Shown here in pieces: positions 32,796 to 40,931 of a stretch of DNA of 64,000 nucleotides. Position 1 is the stretch's first letter; every line of letters begins with the position of its first letter. The DNA is from Selenomonadaceae bacterium (GTDB lineage: Bacteria > Bacillota > Negativicutes > Selenomonadales > Selenomonadaceae): assembly GCA_017549815.1 (NCBI GenBank), contig JAFYNH010000021.1, positions 1-64,000 of the forward strand, in the 5' to 3' direction. Under the pieces are notes generated by a model. That model searched no databases, was not told the DNA's origin, and saw only the letters and a list, made by a program, of their open reading frames with translations. The translations under genes and the position numbers were made by a program.

Positions 32796-33499
32796 AGTTT
32801 CACCTCCACCGTATGAGAATCAATAACCTTTGCTGATAAAATTTTCTCCGAAGATTCATTCTTAACTTTGACTATCGAACCGACCCGTCCGCGTGTCAAG
32901 ACAATTCCCGTCGCCGTCGCCCTTATCCCGCGATAATTTACGATAATCGTTACGCGCTGACTCGGATTAACCGCAACTGGCTGTTGAAAATAACTAAGTG
33001 AAACTGGTGAACCTGCGCGGACAAATCTGTGAGGAACAAGCCCTTCGACTTCCTTAGCGTCTCTGACATATTCGTTGCGCCCGTCAATCCTAACCTCCGC
33101 AAGATGAAAATCGCTCGCCGTAACGGGAACTTCAATTCGCAAATCGTGATTCGCAACAAGCAACATGTCATAAACCCTGACGCTCGCCGTAAAACTTACC
33201 GTCCGATAAGAGCGTCCATTTACAAAAATTATCGTCCGCACAGGCGTTAAGCTCGTATAGTTTATCGCGGTCGGTAACTCCGCCTTTATGTCAATGACGC
33301 CTTCGGGCAATTTTATATCCATTGGATACTGAGTAAAAGAAATTTCGTGCCGACGATATTCGCCGCGTTCGGCAAGAGCATTTTCTAAAGCCTCCATAGC
33401 TATCGCTTGAAGTTCCGCGCCCGATACTGTGTATGCAAAAGCTCGCGGCGTCAAGCTCATAACAAAAATCAACGTCGCGAGTAAAAATAAGTTCTTCAT
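32792..33499 (-). CDS. flgA: Flagellar P-ring assembly chaperone FlgA
   Basis: 235 residues with a signal peptide (MKNLFLLATLIFVMSLTPRAFA). The C-terminal SAF-type domain is clear: LVPHRFVRAGSPVSLSYFQQPVAVNPSQRVTIIVNYRGIRATATGIVLTRGRVGSIVKVKN. FlgA is the periplasmic chaperone that lets FlgI form the P ring. It lies between flgG and flgH, overlapping flgH by four bases. Confidence 0.92.
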   Translation of the reverse strand: MKNLFLLATLIFVMSLTPRAFAYTVSGAELQAIAMEALENALAERGEYRRHEISFTQYPMDIKLPEGVIDIKAELPTAINYTSLTPVRTIIFVNGRSYRTVSFTASVRVYDMLLVANHDLRIEVPVTASDFHLAEVRIDGRNEYVRDAKEVEGLVPHRFVRAGSPVSLSYFQQPVAVNPSQRVTIIVNYRGIRATATGIVLTRGRVGSIVKVKNESSEKILSAKVIDSHTVEVKL

Positions 33500-33505
33500 G
33501 TTAAA

Positions 33506-34297
33506 TTATCGCTTTAACTGGTTGGCAGTCTCAAGCATAGAGTCAGAGGTCGTGACTGCCTTCGCGTTGGATTCGTAGGCGCGTTGAGCAACAATCATAT
33601 TAACCATTTCCTCAACGATTTGGACGCCCGACATTTCCAAAGTATTCTGCGCTAAGACGCCCGCGCCGTCCTGTCCCGGCTCGCTCTCAATCGGAGCACC
33701 TGACGCCGCTGTTTCTAAGAAAAGATTCTTGCCATAAGCATAGAGACCTTCGGGGTTGACAAAGCGCACAAGATTTATCTGTCCAATTTCGGTTTGGTCG
33801 CCGCCCGCCGGTGTATCGGAAACTCGTCCGTCCGAGCTGATAACCAAAGTTTCAATCGGGGCGTTTTCGTCAAGCGTGATATTCGGAACAAGCAAATAAC
33901 CTTCACTGGTCACAAGGCGGCGATTTGAATCAAGTTTAAATGAACCGTCGCGAGTGTAAGCCGTCGTTCCGTCGGGCAACTGAATTTGGAAAAAGCCGTC
34001 GCCTTGAATGCCAACGTCGCTAGGATTATCAGTTGTCTGCAAGGGACCTTGCGTAAAAACTCTGTGCGTTGCCGAAACACGAACGCCCAAGCCGATTTGC
34101 AAACCTTGAGGATATTGCGTGCCATTGCCCGAAGTACCGCCCGCGTCGCGCAGTGTCTGATAAAGCAAGTCTTGAAATTCTGCGCGGACTTTTTTGTTGC
34201 CGTAGCTGTTGACGTTGGAGATATTATGCGCCACCACGTCCATATTTGTCTGTTGCGCCTTCATGCCCGACGCCGCAGACCACAACGATCTCATCAT
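33506..34297 (-). CDS. flgG: Flagellar distal rod protein FlgG
   Basis: 263 residues. The N-terminus (MMRSLWSAASGMKAQQTNMDVVAHNISNVNSYGNKKVRAEFQDLLYQ) and the C-terminus (NTLEMSGVQIVEEMVNMIVAQRAYESNAKAVTTSDSMLETANQLKR) are the paired helices of flagellar rod/hook proteins, and the length and QGDGFFQIQLPDG block fit FlgG. It forms the distal rod crossing the P and L rings encoded by the same operon. It is the first gene; flgF, its usual neighbour, is absent here. Confidence 0.95.
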   Translation of the reverse strand: MMRSLWSAASGMKAQQTNMDVVAHNISNVNSYGNKKVRAEFQDLLYQTLRDAGGTSGNGTQYPQGLQIGLGVRVSATHRVFTQGPLQTTDNPSDVGIQGDGFFQIQLPDGTTAYTRDGSFKLDSNRRLVTSEGYLLVPNITLDENAPIETLVISSDGRVSDTPAGGDQTEIGQINLVRFVNPEGLYAYGKNLFLETAASGAPIESEPGQDGAGVLAQNTLEMSGVQIVEEMVNMIVAQRAYESNAKAVTTSDSMLETANQLKR

Positions 34298-34338
34298 AGT
34301 AAGAGCAACCCCTTTATTTTAAACTAACGTCCCTGTTT

Positions 34339-34365
34339 TTATCGTTTCCAAAATCTATATCGTTA
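34339..34365 (-). promoter_or_regulatory. Possible sigma-28 (FliA/SigD) flagellar promoter of the flgG operon
   Basis: On the minus strand TAAC, 15 bases, AACGATAA, against the flagellar consensus TAAA-N15-GCCGATAA (3 of 4 and 6 of 8 matches with exact spacing). It is about 45 bases before the flgG ATG. Confidence 0.55.
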
Positions 34366-34444
34366 AGATTTTATTCTGCGTTAAAAATTTTTGCAAGCCT
34401 GAATAAAAAAAATCCCTGTTTACCATAAGTTTTTCAGTGTACGT

Positions 34445-34453
34445 TGATATAAT
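34445..34453 (+). promoter_or_regulatory. Extended -10 promoter of the 3D-domain protein
   Basis: TGATATAAT gives TG-A-TATAAT, divergent from the flgG promoter and about 40 bases before the start. No convincing -35 box. Confidence 0.55.
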
Positions 34454-34490
34454 CGCCCAAAATTAAGAAACGATTAAAGGGGTGGATAAA

Positions 34491-35459
34491 ATGAAGTTAG
34501 GGCGAGTTCTTGCGACGCTGGTTTTAATTCTCGCCGTAAGTTTTTCGAGTATTTGCTCGGCGGCAGCGTTGAAGTATGGCGACAGAGGCGACGCGGTCAA
34601 GGAAATTCAATCCTATTTAATTGCACAATGTCTTTTGAACATAAAGGCGAACGGCGTTTACGGCACGGAAACCGTTAATGCTATCAAAGATTTTCAAAGC
34701 GCAATCGGACTCGAAGCGGACGGAGTTTGCGGCGATGAAACTTATAAAATTTTACGTGCGGCGGCATTTGACGAAATTGACATAAATACTTTTAAGCTTG
34801 GCGATTATGTTCCAGATTACGAACTCGAAATAGATGACGAAACTGACACTCCAAAAAGTACGGGCGCGACAATCGGCTCGGTTCTCAGTGCAGTTTCGAC
34901 AGTCAAAGAGGTTGCTCAATATGCGGGCGTCGGCGACGTGATTAAACTCGGTATGCAGGGCGACGGCGTTATCGAACTTCAAAACAAATTGATTGAGCAT
35001 GGTTTTCTTGAAGGCGAGGCTACTGGCGTTTGTGATAAATACACGGTCGACGCGCTGAAAGATTTCCAAAAAAGTCGCGGGTTGACGGCTGACGGCATTT
35101 GTGGCAAAAGAACTTATCGCGCTTTTGACGGTGGTGACGAATCCTACGAACTTAATGATTTAGAAATTCCAAACTGCGTAAGAGTTGTGCGCGTCGAGGC
35201 GACAGCTTACAGCAGTGCGCAAGCGGGTCTTAGTGCTTACACGGCAATGGGCACCCTCTGCCAACACGGTGTCATTGCAACTGATCCACATTTTATCCCG
35301 CTCGGCACGAAGGTTTTCATTCCCGGTTATGGCTACGCGGTTGCTGAGGATACGGGCGGCGCGATTGTCGGAAATAAAATCGACGTGGCGTTTGATACGG
35401 TCGGCGAGTGCTACGAATTCGGCAGACAGTGGATTGACCTTTACATTCTTGAAGATTGA
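34491..35459 (+). CDS. Exported peptidoglycan-binding and 3D-domain cell-wall protein
   Basis: 322 residues. A signal peptide (VLATLVLILAVSFSSICSAA) is followed by two PG_binding_1 repeats (YGDRGDAVKEIQSYLIAQCLL ... DGVCGDETYKIL, and LGMQGDGVIELQNKLIEHGFL ... DGICGKRTYRAF) and a C-terminal 3D domain (VEATAYSSAQAGLSAYTAMGTLCQHGVIATDPHFIPLGTKVFIPGYGYAVAEDTGGAIVGNKIDVAF) with the conserved Asp cluster. Such proteins are thought to be lytic transglycosylases acting on the wall. Since FlgJ here lacks its muramidase domain, this divergent neighbour is a reasonable candidate to open the wall for the rod. The start is ATG after AAAGGGGTGG. Confidence 0.88.
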   Translation: MKLGRVLATLVLILAVSFSSICSAAALKYGDRGDAVKEIQSYLIAQCLLNIKANGVYGTETVNAIKDFQSAIGLEADGVCGDETYKILRAAAFDEIDINTFKLGDYVPDYELEIDDETDTPKSTGATIGSVLSAVSTVKEVAQYAGVGDVIKLGMQGDGVIELQNKLIEHGFLEGEATGVCDKYTVDALKDFQKSRGLTADGICGKRTYRAFDGGDESYELNDLEIPNCVRVVRVEATAYSSAQAGLSAYTAMGTLCQHGVIATDPHFIPLGTKVFIPGYGYAVAEDTGGAIVGNKIDVAFDTVGECYEFGRQWIDLYILED

Positions 35460-35473
35460 TAGACAGATAAAAA

Positions 35474-35507
35474 AAATTTCCCCGATGACGAGTCGGGGAT
35501 TTTTTTT
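35474..35507. terminator. Bidirectional terminator between the 3D-domain protein and lepA
   Basis: The stem TCCCCGA/TCGGGGA with a 7-base loop is flanked by an A run and eight T. Confidence 0.9.
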
Positions 35508-35518
35508 GCGTTGTTAAG

Positions 35519-37318
35519 TTATTCTTCGTCGCCAACGGTTAAAACTGCCATAAAAGCTTCTTGCGGCAATTCGACACTGCCGACGGCTTTCATGCGTTTT
35601 TTACCCGCCTTTTGTTTCTCCAAAAGTTTTCTCTTACGTGAAACGTCTCCGCCGTAACATTTAGCCAAAACGTCTTTGCGCCGCGCCTTAACGGTTTCGC
35701 GAGCAATAATCCTGCCGCCGATTGCCGCTTGGACGGGAATATCAAAAAGTTGTTCGGGAATAATCCGCTTGAGTTTCAGCGCGAGAATCCGCCCAATTTT
35801 AGCGGCGCGACTTTTATGAACAATCGAGCTTAGCGCGTCAACTAAATCGCCGTTCAAAAGAATATCCAACTTCGCGAGGTCGCTCTCCTTGTATTCGCAA
35901 AGTTCGTAGTCAAGGCTGGCATAGCCGCGAGTCATTGACTTCAACTTGTCAAAAAAGTCGTAGATAATTTCGTTAAGCGGCATTTCGTAAACAATCATGA
36001 CGCGGGTTTTGTCGATATAATCCATACTGCGATAAGTGCCGCGCTTGTCCCTGCAAAGCTCCATAACCGCGCCGATATAATCACTCGGCACAATGACGGT
36101 TGCCTTAACCATTGGTTCTTCGATAAATTTAATCTCGGTCGGCGGCGGCAATGCGGCGGGATTGTCAATCGTGAAAACTTCGCCGTCAGTCTTATGAACT
36201 TTATAGACAACGCTCGGCGCGGTCGTAACGAGTTTTAATTTATATTCGCGCTCCAAACGCTCCTGAATAACGTCCATGTGCAAAAGTCCTAAAAAGCCGC
36301 AACGAAAACCGAATCCCAACGCGGCGGAAGTTTCTGGCTCGTAGACAAGGGCGGCGTCATTGAGTTGCAATTTTTCAAGCGCGTCCTTTAAATTGTCGTA
36401 GTCAACGCTGTCAGTCGGATAAAGTCCGCAGAAAACCATTGGCACAGGCGCACGATAACCCGCCAACGGCTCGGCAGGATTTTTGGAAGTCGTAACGGTA
36501 TCGCCAACTCGAACGTCGCGAACGTCTTTAAGACTGCCGCAAATGTAGCCGACTTCGCCCGCGCAGAGTTCATCAAGTTCTGTCATTGCGGGCGCGAAAA
36601 TTCCTATTTCCGTCGCGTCGAATTCTTTGCCTGTCGCCAAAAGTTTCAGCTTATCGCCCTTACGAACACTGCCGTCGAAAATCCGAACGTGAGCCACTGC
36701 GCCTTTATACGAATCAAAATAAGAATCGAAAATCAACGCTTGCAAAGGTTTAGAATCATCACCTTCGGGCGGCGGGATTTTTTTAACAATCGCCTCTAAA
36801 ATTTCGTCAACGCCCTCGCCGGTTTTCGCAGAACATTTAACGGCGTCGCTTGCGTCAAGTCCGATTGCCTCTTCGATTTCTGCGCGGGCACGCTCAACGT
36901 CGGCACTCGGCAAATCAATTTTATTTATGACGGGAACAATTTCCAAGTCGTGTTCCAACGCCAGATAAACATTCGACAAAGTTTGAGCCTCGACGCCTTG
37001 AGTTGAGTCCACGACAAGTAAAGCTCCTTCGCAAGCGGCAAGACTGCGCGAAACTTCGTAGGTAAAATCGACGTGACCGGGCGTGTCGATTAAATTCAGC
37101 TGATAAGTTTCGCCGTCCTGCGCGGTGTATTTCAAGCGAACAGTCTGCGCCTTAATCGTAATGCCGCGTTCGCGTTCAAGCTCCATGTTGTCTAAAAATT
37201 GTTCGCTCATGTCGCGCTTTTCAACCGTGCCTGTCATCTCAATCAAGCGGTCGGCGAGCGTCGACTTCCCGTGATCTATATGCGCTATGATTGAAAAATT
37301 CCTAATCTTATCGTTCAA
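35519..37318 (-). CDS. lepA: Elongation factor 4 (LepA)
   Basis: A 599-residue translational GTPase that back-translocates or remodels stalled ribosomes. G1 is [16 protein letters not shown]2 and G3 include [11 protein letters not shown] and [12 protein letters not shown], and G4 is [13 protein letters not shown]. The LepA-specific C-terminal domain is present ([39 protein letters not shown]). The start is TTG after GGAGG. It follows the glycosyltransferase/MntA operon on the same strand. Confidence 0.97.
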   Translation of the reverse strand: MNDKIRNFSIIAHIDHGKSTLADRLIEMTGTVEKRDMSEQFLDNMELERERGITIKAQTVRLKYTAQDGETYQLNLIDTPGHVDFTYEVSRSLAACEGALLVVDSTQGVEAQTLSNVYLALEHDLEIVPVINKIDLPSADVERARAEIEEAIGLDASDAVKCSAKTGEGVDEILEAIVKKIPPPEGDDSKPLQALIFDSYFDSYKGAVAHVRIFDGSVRKGDKLKLLATGKEFDATEIGIFAPAMTELDELCAGEVGYICGSLKDVRDVRVGDTVTTSKNPAEPLAGYRAPVPMVFCGLYPTDSVDYDNLKDALEKLQLNDAALVYEPETSAALGFGFRCGFLGLLHMDVIQERLEREYKLKLVTTAPSVVYKVHKTDGEVFTIDNPAALPPPTEIKFIEEPMVKATVIVPSDYIGAVMELCRDKRGTYRSMDYIDKTRVMIVYEMPLNEIIYDFFDKLKSMTRGYASLDYELCEYKESDLAKLDILLNGDLVDALSSIVHKSRAAKIGRILALKLKRIIPEQLFDIPVQAAIGGRIIARETVKARRKDVLAKCYGGDVSRKRKLLEKQKAGKKRMKAVGSVELPQEAFMAVLTVGDEE

Positions 37319-37335
37319 AAAATTTTCCTCCGTTT

Positions 37336-37962
37336 CTAATCGCCTAATGCGGCGCGTATTGCCGAAATTTCCTGCGCCGTGAATAAGCCTTCGGGTGATT
37401 CGCGAATCATGATGTCATTAAGTCTGACTTTCAAATTTTCCAATTCGACTGGCGGCGTTGATTCCGACTTTGATAAACTTATCGTCTTTGTCTGCGCGTC
37501 GGCATATTGACGAGTTTTCCGAATTAATTCCTCGACCAATGCGCGACTTTCTCTGTTGAGGCTTTGCGGCGCGACCAGCATATAAATTTTAATCTGCTCT
37601 TCAATCGAATCCTGCTCCAAATTCGCAAGCCGCGTATTAAATGCCTCTGCGTTGAAACTCTGCGCGTCCACCGCCTTTAAGCCCTCAATTATATTGTGAT
37701 ACGACTGCCAATTTCGGTCAAGTCGGTCAATATCCTTTTGATAAGCCGCGTACCATTCGCCAAAAATTTTTTGTTGCTCCTGTAATTCTTCGAGTTGCGT
37801 CCGCGAAAGTTTTTCCTGTTGCCGATACTCGCTTATAAATGCACTCGCGCCGAATACAAACAACAATCCCGCGCAGATTATCATAAATATTCTTTTCGTC
37901 GGCGAAAATTTATAGAGAATTGCCAATGTGACCGCTGTAACGATTAAAATTAAATAAATCAT
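37336..37962 (-). CDS. Membrane-anchored coiled-coil protein of unknown function
   Basis: 208 residues starting [17 protein letters not shown], with two N-terminal membrane segments (residues 1-17 and about 25-43) and then a Gln/Glu-rich helical domain ([40 protein letters not shown]) that should face one side of the membrane. The start is taken at the ATG one base after the upstream stop. No family is recognised. It is the last gene of a five-gene coupled run and directly precedes lepA. Confidence 0.6.
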   Translation of the reverse strand: MIYLILIVTAVTLAILYKFSPTKRIFMIICAGLLFVFGASAFISEYRQQEKLSRTQLEELQEQQKIFGEWYAAYQKDIDRLDRNWQSYHNIIEGLKAVDAQSFNAEAFNTRLANLEQDSIEEQIKIYMLVAPQSLNRESRALVEELIRKTRQYADAQTKTISLSKSESTPPVELENLKVRLNDIMIRESPEGLFTAQEISAIRAALGD

Positions 37963-37963
37963 G

Positions 37964-38812
37964 TCAAATATCACTTTCGCAATCAAAATCTAGCTTGCGT
38001 CCGAAATTTTTAGCCCATTCCTTTATAAAATTTTTAGCCGACTCGTGAATCACCACTTGTTCTATAAAATCGCTTAAGTACTCATCAAAAATCCCCTCGC
38101 GCTCGCATATATCCATTAAAAGCCCTAAATTTTTCTCTCTATCAATGTCATATTCAATTCTATGAAGAATTCGCGATAAATCTGCGCGGACTTCGAGCGT
38201 AAAAAAATCTTTCAACGCGGCAACTTCGGCTGTGCACTTGCAAGCCTTCACTAACCAAATTTTTGTCGTCAAATCCTCGCTAAAATTATCAAATCCAAAT
38301 TTTTCCCATTCATCAGCCGAAAAATCTCGTTCGCCTGCTAAAAAATGTATTTCTTTATAAATCGCGTCGTCTAAAAGCTTTACAACGTCTGCTTTCGCCC
38401 AAAATCGCCGCTCATTATTTGAAAATCGTCCTTCCCTTAACTTTTCCAGTACTTTTACGAACCGAACGTTATAAAATTGCGTGAATAATGCCCCAGAATC
38501 CTTGAGTAAATGATTATATGCCATTAATCGCGCATAAAAATTTTCGCCCGTCGTTAAAACGTCTTGAGCTATTATCAGTTCAAAAATTTTCGGCGCGGTC
38601 GGCAATTCGTCAATCAAATCTGCACGGAATTCTTCGCAAAGTTTCTTTATCTTGAGCGTCGGCTCCTCCGTCATGAAAGCTATCTGCGCGGTCGGCAAAA
38701 TTTCTCGCAAGCCCGCCAATAATCCCACCGATTCAATCAGCAAGACTGGTATTTTTAAAAAATTTGGCGGCACGAAATCTAATATCCCGCGCCGCTCGTT
38801 GTAATCATTCAA
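37964..38812 (-). CDS. Degenerate SAM-methyltransferase-like protein
   Basis: About 282 residues starting MNDYNERRGILDFVPPNFLK, which resembles the opening of class I methyltransferases of glycan loci. The middle (FELIIAQDVLTTGENFYARLMAYNHLLKDSGALFTQFYNVR) fits the motif IV/VI region. However, the SAM-binding glycine motif is replaced by PVLLIESVGLLAGL, so catalysis is doubtful. The C-terminal helical part (LSRILHRIEYDIDREKNLGLLMDICEREGIFDEYLSDFIEQ) could be a separate domain. A TTG start just after the hepT-like stop is preferred over the overlapping TTG eight codons upstream. Confidence 0.5.
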   Translation of the reverse strand: MNDYNERRGILDFVPPNFLKIPVLLIESVGLLAGLREILPTAQIAFMTEEPTLKIKKLCEEFRADLIDELPTAPKIFELIIAQDVLTTGENFYARLMAYNHLLKDSGALFTQFYNVRFVKVLEKLREGRFSNNERRFWAKADVVKLLDDAIYKEIHFLAGERDFSADEWEKFGFDNFSEDLTTKIWLVKACKCTAEVAALKDFFTLEVRADLSRILHRIEYDIDREKNLGLLMDICEREGIFDEYLSDFIEQVVIHESAKNFIKEWAKNFGRKLDFDCESDI

Positions 38813-38816
38813 ATTA

Positions 38817-39206
38817 TCAACTCCAATTTTTATCAATTTCTTCCTTTAACGCCTCAAACATCGCAATAAATTTTTCTTGCGAGGCTCTGATAATTTCAAG
38901 TGCAATTTCTTCGTTGTAAGAGTGGGTAACGTCGTTTCGAGCTACCAACGCCTCCAACCAAAGTTTTTCATCGTCTATCATGCCTGCCGCAAATGCCTGT
39001 TTGATTATCACCTTTGGCGAACCAATTTTTTTCTCGCCTATTCCGTGTAGCTCCAAAATTTCCTTTATTGCCTTCCATGACTGTTCAAAACAAATTTCAA
39101 ACAGCGCAACCATTCCCGCCGTCGTTATCGTGTCGTAAGGCGGCGATTTCGTTTCAAGCTCTTTGAGGTTTAGCAATGCTTTACAAAAATTTTCATACTT
39201 TCTCAT
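38817..39206 (-). CDS. HepT-like HEPN protein (toxin of a MntA/HepT pair)
   Basis: 129 residues, all helical, of the HEPN / nucleotidyltransferase-substrate-binding (HI0074) family. The RNase motif R-x4-H-x-Y is intact: R90, H95, Y97 (ARNDVTHSYNEE). In the known type VII pair HepT is an RNA-cleaving toxin and MntA adds AMP to its Tyr to silence it. It overlaps the MntA-like gene by 14 bases, as is usual for the pair. It could instead serve a non-toxic regulatory role within this operon. Confidence 0.82.
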   Translation of the reverse strand: MRKYENFCKALLNLKELETKSPPYDTITTAGMVALFEICFEQSWKAIKEILELHGIGEKKIGSPKVIIKQAFAAGMIDDEKLWLEALVARNDVTHSYNEEIALEIIRASQEKFIAMFEALKEEIDKNWS

Positions 39207-39483
39207 AAAGGATAATGCCGTCCTTTTCTATTTCCGTTCTTAAATCGGGCGATAAATGTTCGTCGATAATAACGAAATCGAACATTAGCAAGGTCGGAAT
39301 TTCTTCATCAGCCGCCAACGAAAATTCTATGCAATCTGCGCGATCGCCCGCTATTGCTAAATCTATGTCACTTCGCTCCTTATTATCGCCGCGTGCTCTC
39401 GAACCAAATAAAATTACTTTCTCTAAATTAAATTTTTCCGCCAAATCCTTTATCCATTGGCTAATGTCTTCACGCAAGTTCAT
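39193..39483 (-). CDS. MntA-like nucleotidyltransferase (antitoxin)
   Basis: 96 residues with the minimal nucleotidyltransferase motif GS-x10-DxD: G27-S28 ... D39-x-D41 (FGSRARGDNKERSDIDLA). A third acidic residue lies in FDFVIID. It is the expected adenylyl-transferring antitoxin of the HepT-like partner. The start at MNLREDISQW is preferred; the gene then overlaps the glycosyltransferase end by 14 bases, so the pair is co-translated with an enzyme of another function. Confidence 0.82.
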   Translation of the reverse strand: MNLREDISQWIKDLAEKFNLEKVILFGSRARGDNKERSDIDLAIAGDRADCIEFSLAADEEIPTLLMFDFVIIDEHLSPDLRTEIEKDGIILYEKV

Positions 39484-40855
39484 AAATCTTTCCATAAAAA
39501 TCATCGACAAAAGTTTTAGTGTCTGTAAGTTTATCAAGGGAAATTTTATTCGTCAAGTCAACGAGACGCGCCCGATTTTCGGCAAATTCAACCGCTTTTT
39601 CTATGTAATCGTCAATATTATTAACAATCAGCTCGTCAACGTCGGCAATTCTTAAAATATCTGCTCCCGTCCGAGTATGCGGCAATTTCCCGCATAAATT
39701 CAGCACAGGCACGCCCATATATAATGCTAAAGCCGTCATCATGCCGCCGGGATAAGGAAATGTATCCAATATCAAATCAATCTCGCTGTAATCCGTGAAG
39801 AAATTATTATCGCCGCGCCTTACTTCTGCACCTTCAATTCCAAAAGTTTTAAGACGTTCAATCAACGCGACTTGCCGACTTTTAAGCGGCGTAGTATCTC
39901 GGAAAATAATCCTTGCGTCGGGCAAAGCGTCCAAAATATTTTTAACAGCCAATAAATAATCGTCGCTTAATTTCATGAAGTTATTCAGACTGCCGAACGT
40001 AAAATTTTTATGTGGGAAAGGTCGGCGAGATTTTTTTTCGTAAATCATGCGTTCATTCGGTCGAAATGCGAACGCATTCTTAAGACGCAATATCTTTTCC
40101 GTAAAAATTTCAGCGTTAGGGATTAAAAATTCGTCACCGATAAAATAATCCATAAAATCTGCGCCTGTCGAATCAAAGTAGCCAATGCCGCAAATTTGAA
40201 TCCGCGCAGGTTTATACGCCGCAATTTGTAAGGTCGTGCCGCCTTCCGTGTGTCCGCCCAAATCTACCAAAATATCCGCGCCAGAATCACGAATTTTAAT
40301 CGCCGCCTCCTCAAAACTCGTCTCTGATATGTCAAAGTAGCCGTCGACGTTTCGGCGAATTTTTTTAGTGAAAGCGTCTTCCTCTTTAGACAGGCTCCAC
40401 GCCGTAACTTTGAATTTTTCGCGGTCGTAGTCTGTCAATAATGCCTCATAAAACCGCGCAGATGATGAATCACAGAAATGCTGAGATATGAACGCTACGG
40501 AAATTTTTTCATTCCTAATTCCTAATTCCTCATTCCTAATTGTTTCCGCGTCGCGATAAAGAGAATTGTAAACGGCAAGTTCGTTAATCAAAATCTGCGC
40601 GTCCACTTGCGGCAAGTAGTGCAACGCAAACAAATAATTCGAGAAATGCGCCCGCTGACTCCGTAAATATTTATCCGTCATCGCCGCATTGAAATATGCC
40701 TGCGCGGCTCCGTTTGCGTCGCTTAAATCGTGAAAACACGCCCCGATTAACTCGTGAACACGCCATTCTTCCTGCGCTGTCGGCAATATCGTCTTCAATC
40801 GTTCCAATGCCTCTTGCGGCTCGCCCGCGTCTAATAACTTTCTTGTTTGCTCCAT
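39470..40855 (-). CDS. OGT/SPINDLY-like (GT41) glycosyltransferase
   Basis: 461 residues. Residues 1-100 are helical and TPR-like (LLDAGEPQEALERLKTILPTAQEEWRVHELIGACFHDLSDANGAAQAYFNAA). Residues 120-461 are the GT41 catalytic region (ISVAFISQHFCDSSSARFYEALL, DILVDLGGHTEGGTTLQIAAYKPARIQICGIGYFDSTG, FGSLNNFMKLSDDYL, DTFPYPGGMMTALALYMGVPVL). Bacterial members transfer GlcNAc or similar sugars to proteins, sometimes flagellin, or act in envelope glycan synthesis. Residues about 105-117 (ETIRNEELGIRNE) are encoded by a heptamer array inserted in frame between the two domains. It heads a five-gene coupled run. Confidence 0.8.
   Translation of the reverse strand: MEQTRKLLDAGEPQEALERLKTILPTAQEEWRVHELIGACFHDLSDANGAAQAYFNAAMTDKYLRSQRAHFSNYLFALHYLPQVDAQILINELAVYNSLYRDAETIRNEELGIRNEKISVAFISQHFCDSSSARFYEALLTDYDREKFKVTAWSLSKEEDAFTKKIRRNVDGYFDISETSFEEAAIKIRDSGADILVDLGGHTEGGTTLQIAAYKPARIQICGIGYFDSTGADFMDYFIGDEFLIPNAEIFTEKILRLKNAFAFRPNERMIYEKKSRRPFPHKNFTFGSLNNFMKLSDDYLLAVKNILDALPDARIIFRDTTPLKSRQVALIERLKTFGIEGAEVRRGDNNFFTDYSEIDLILDTFPYPGGMMTALALYMGVPVLNLCGKLPHTRTGADILRIADVDELIVNNIDDYIEKAVEFAENRARLVDLTNKISLDKLTDTKTFVDDFYGKIYELA
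40511..40545 (-). repeat. Heptamer array inside the OGT-like coding region
   Basis: The units CATTCCTAATTCCTAATTCC and similar (7-base period) are translated in frame as the TIRNEELGIRNE stretch between the TPR-like and catalytic parts of the glycosyltransferase. Confidence 0.85.
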
Positions 40856-40931
40856 GTCAACACCTCCGTAGGAATTTTACAGCATGTATCGAATATAAGC
40901 AAAAATTTTTCTGTGTACGGGTGGGGAATTC

